From contig DATDYQ010000073.1 in assembly GCA_035288965.1 (NCBI GenBank), forward strand, positions 1-6,729: a stretch of DNA of 6,729 bases, in the 5' to 3' direction. Positions 5,350-6,729 of this stretch are shown here, piece by piece (the first letter of the stretch is position 1; each line of letters starts with the position of its first letter). Source of the DNA: DATDYQ01 sp035288965. GTDB lineage: Archaea > Nanobdellota > Nanobdellia > SCGC-AAA011-G17 > JAGVZF01. The notes under the pieces were generated by a model, which saw nothing but the letters and a program-made list of their open reading frames with translations, made no database searches and was not told where the DNA came from. The translations under genes were made by a program, and so were the position numbers.

Positions 5350-6729
5350 ATGAAAATATTATTAATTAATCCACCTGCAATTCAAACAATAGAAGAATAT
5401 GATGAGCCAGATAATCCTAGTATCTCAATAGCTTATCTAGCTGGTTATCTAAGATCAAAAAACATAGATGTTGATGTTATAGATGGTAAACTGGAAAGAT
5501 TAAATTTTGAACAAACAATTGAGAGATTTAAAAAAAATAAATATGATATTGTTGGCTTAACTTCCTACACTCATGATGTTAAAAATGCTCATAAGCTAGC
5601 TTCTTTAATAAAACAGATAGATAAAAAGGTTTTAACATTAATTGGTGGAGTTCATGCAACTGCCATCCCAGTTGAAACTCTAGAAAAACTTCCCGATTTT
5701 GATGCAGCTATTGTAGGAGAAGGAGAATATATTATTTATGATATTGCTAAAGCATTAGAAGTAAATAAATCATTAAAAGGAATTGAGGGAGTTTATTACC
5801 GTGAAAATGGACAAATAATTCCAAATCCAATAAGAATGAGAGAACAAAACTTAGATGTTCTTCCTCTTCCAGCTTGGGATATGTTTCCAACAGCTAAAAA
5901 ATATCAAATTATTGGTGCTAGAGGTTGTCCAAATTTCTGCTCATTTTGCATGTCTCCCTATGGAAGAAAAATAATGCGTTTTAGAAGTCCTGAAAATGTT
6001 ATTCAAGAATTAGAATGGATAATTAACACATTCCATCCAGTTGAGATTAGATTTAACGATGAAACATTCTCTCATGACATGGAAAGAACTCATAAATTGC
6101 TTGATATGATAATTGAAAGAAATTTACATAAAAAAACAACTTTCCGTGCATCAACAAGAGCAAACAAAGTAGACTATCCATTATTATTAAAGATAAAAAA
6201 AGCTAATTTCTGTTATCTAGAAATTGGAGTAGAAACAGGAGATCCTGAAATAATAATAAAAACCCATAAAGGAATTACAATAGATCAAACAGAAAGAGCA
6301 GTTAAACTAGCAAAAAAAGCTGGGTTAAATGTCGGTTGTGGATTTATCATTGGTCATCCAGGTGAAACAAAAGAAACAGCTCAAAGAACAATGGATTTCA
6401 TGGTAAAACTTAATCCTACTCTAGCAGCTATTGGTTTAATGGTTCCATATCCAGGAACAGAAGTTGCAGAATTAGCAAAAAAAGGAGAAGCAAATTACAG
6501 ATTATTATCAACTGATTGGGAAGATTATAATAAACAAATAGGAAATGCTCTTGAAATGCAAAACTTTACTAGAAAAGAAATGGAAATGATGCAAGCCCTT
6601 GGTTATTTAAAATTATATTATAAAAATTATAGATTTGTTGATTTAGCAAAATTCATGTGGACATACAAATCAGCTGGATTCATGTTTGTTAAAAAACAGC
6701 TAGGATTTGGAAGTAAAAAATCATCAGAT
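5350..6729 (+). CDS. B12-binding-domain radical SAM protein (3' end beyond window)
   Basis: There are 460 codons in frame from the ATG to the last base with no stop, so the end lies outside the window. The start MKILLINPP is the typical opening of cobalamin-binding-domain radical SAM proteins. Residues 1 to about 150 form the Rossmann-like B12 domain (IDGK, LIGGVHAT at 97-104, VGEGE at 122-126); the DxHxxG base-off motif is absent, as in many members of this class. The 4Fe-4S/SAM motif is CPNFCSFC with Cys193, Cys197 and Cys200. GVETG (293-297) and GHPGET (335-340) are further radical SAM core marks. The C-terminus is Lys- and aromatic-rich and could touch the membrane. The family (BchE/HpnP-like) includes methylases and ring-forming enzymes acting on tetrapyrroles, lipids and other substrates; this substrate cannot be named. 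The visible length is near the usual family size, so little may be missing. Confidence 0.9.
   Translation, partial: MKILLINPPAIQTIEEYDEPDNPSISIAYLAGYLRSKNIDVDVIDGKLERLNFEQTIERFKKNKYDIVGLTSYTHDVKNAHKLASLIKQIDKKVLTLIGGVHATAIPVETLEKLPDFDAAIVGEGEYIIYDIAKALEVNKSLKGIEGVYYRENGQIIPNPIRMREQNLDVLPLPAWDMFPTAKKYQIIGARGCPNFCSFCMSPYGRKIMRFRSPENVIQELEWIINTFHPVEIRFNDETFSHDMERTHKLLDMIIERNLHKKTTFRASTRANKVDYPLLLKIKKANFCYLEIGVETGDPEIIIKTHKGITIDQTERAVKLAKKAGLNVGCGFIIGHPGETKETAQRTMDFMVKLNPTLAAIGLMVPYPGTEVAELAKKGEANYRLLSTDWEDYNKQIGNALEMQNFTRKEMEMMQALGYLKLYYKNYRFVDLAKFMWTYKSAGFMFVKKQLGFGSKKSSD

Overview
This AT-rich window most likely comes from an archaeon, and by gene style a DPANN-type lineage (Woesearchaeota/Pacearchaeota-like); the lineage is inference. 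All four start codons inside the window have an AT-rich TATA-like box centred about 25-28 bases upstream and no convincing Shine-Dalgarno sequence. This is the arrangement of archaeal promoters that make leaderless mRNAs. The protein content fits: a NosD-type surface beta-helix, a SpoIIM/DUF95-type membrane protein, a PEGA-containing surface metalloprotease with a cysteine-rich tail, and a cobalamin-type radical SAM enzyme.

Layout. Positions 1-1317 (+) hold the 3' part of a gene for a secreted beta-helix protein of the NosD type that ends in a MopE-like metal-binding module. A 134-base gap follows, with a stem-loop and the promoter of the next gene. Positions 1452-2309 (+) encode a SpoIIM-family multi-pass membrane protein. 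Converging on it, and sharing its stop-codon bases, is a 42-residue CxxC/CxxC zinc-ribbon microprotein on the minus strand (2434 to 2306). Upstream of that, also on the minus strand, is a 924-residue membrane-anchored metzincin protease of the M11/gametolysin type (5254 to 2480). A 95-base divergent promoter region separates it from a cobalamin-binding-type radical SAM protein (5350 onward, +) that runs off the right end.

The two minus-strand genes carry an identical 20-base promoter element at exactly the same offset (-40 to -21) from their ATGs, so they may be co-regulated. No operon in the strict sense is visible, because each gene with a visible start has its own promoter. Two of the five proteins are built for the cell surface and could take part in envelope biology or contact with other cells, but nothing here proves a shared pathway. 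I found no RNA genes, insertion sequences, CRISPR arrays or recognisable defence system. No gap without a gene exceeds 134 bases.
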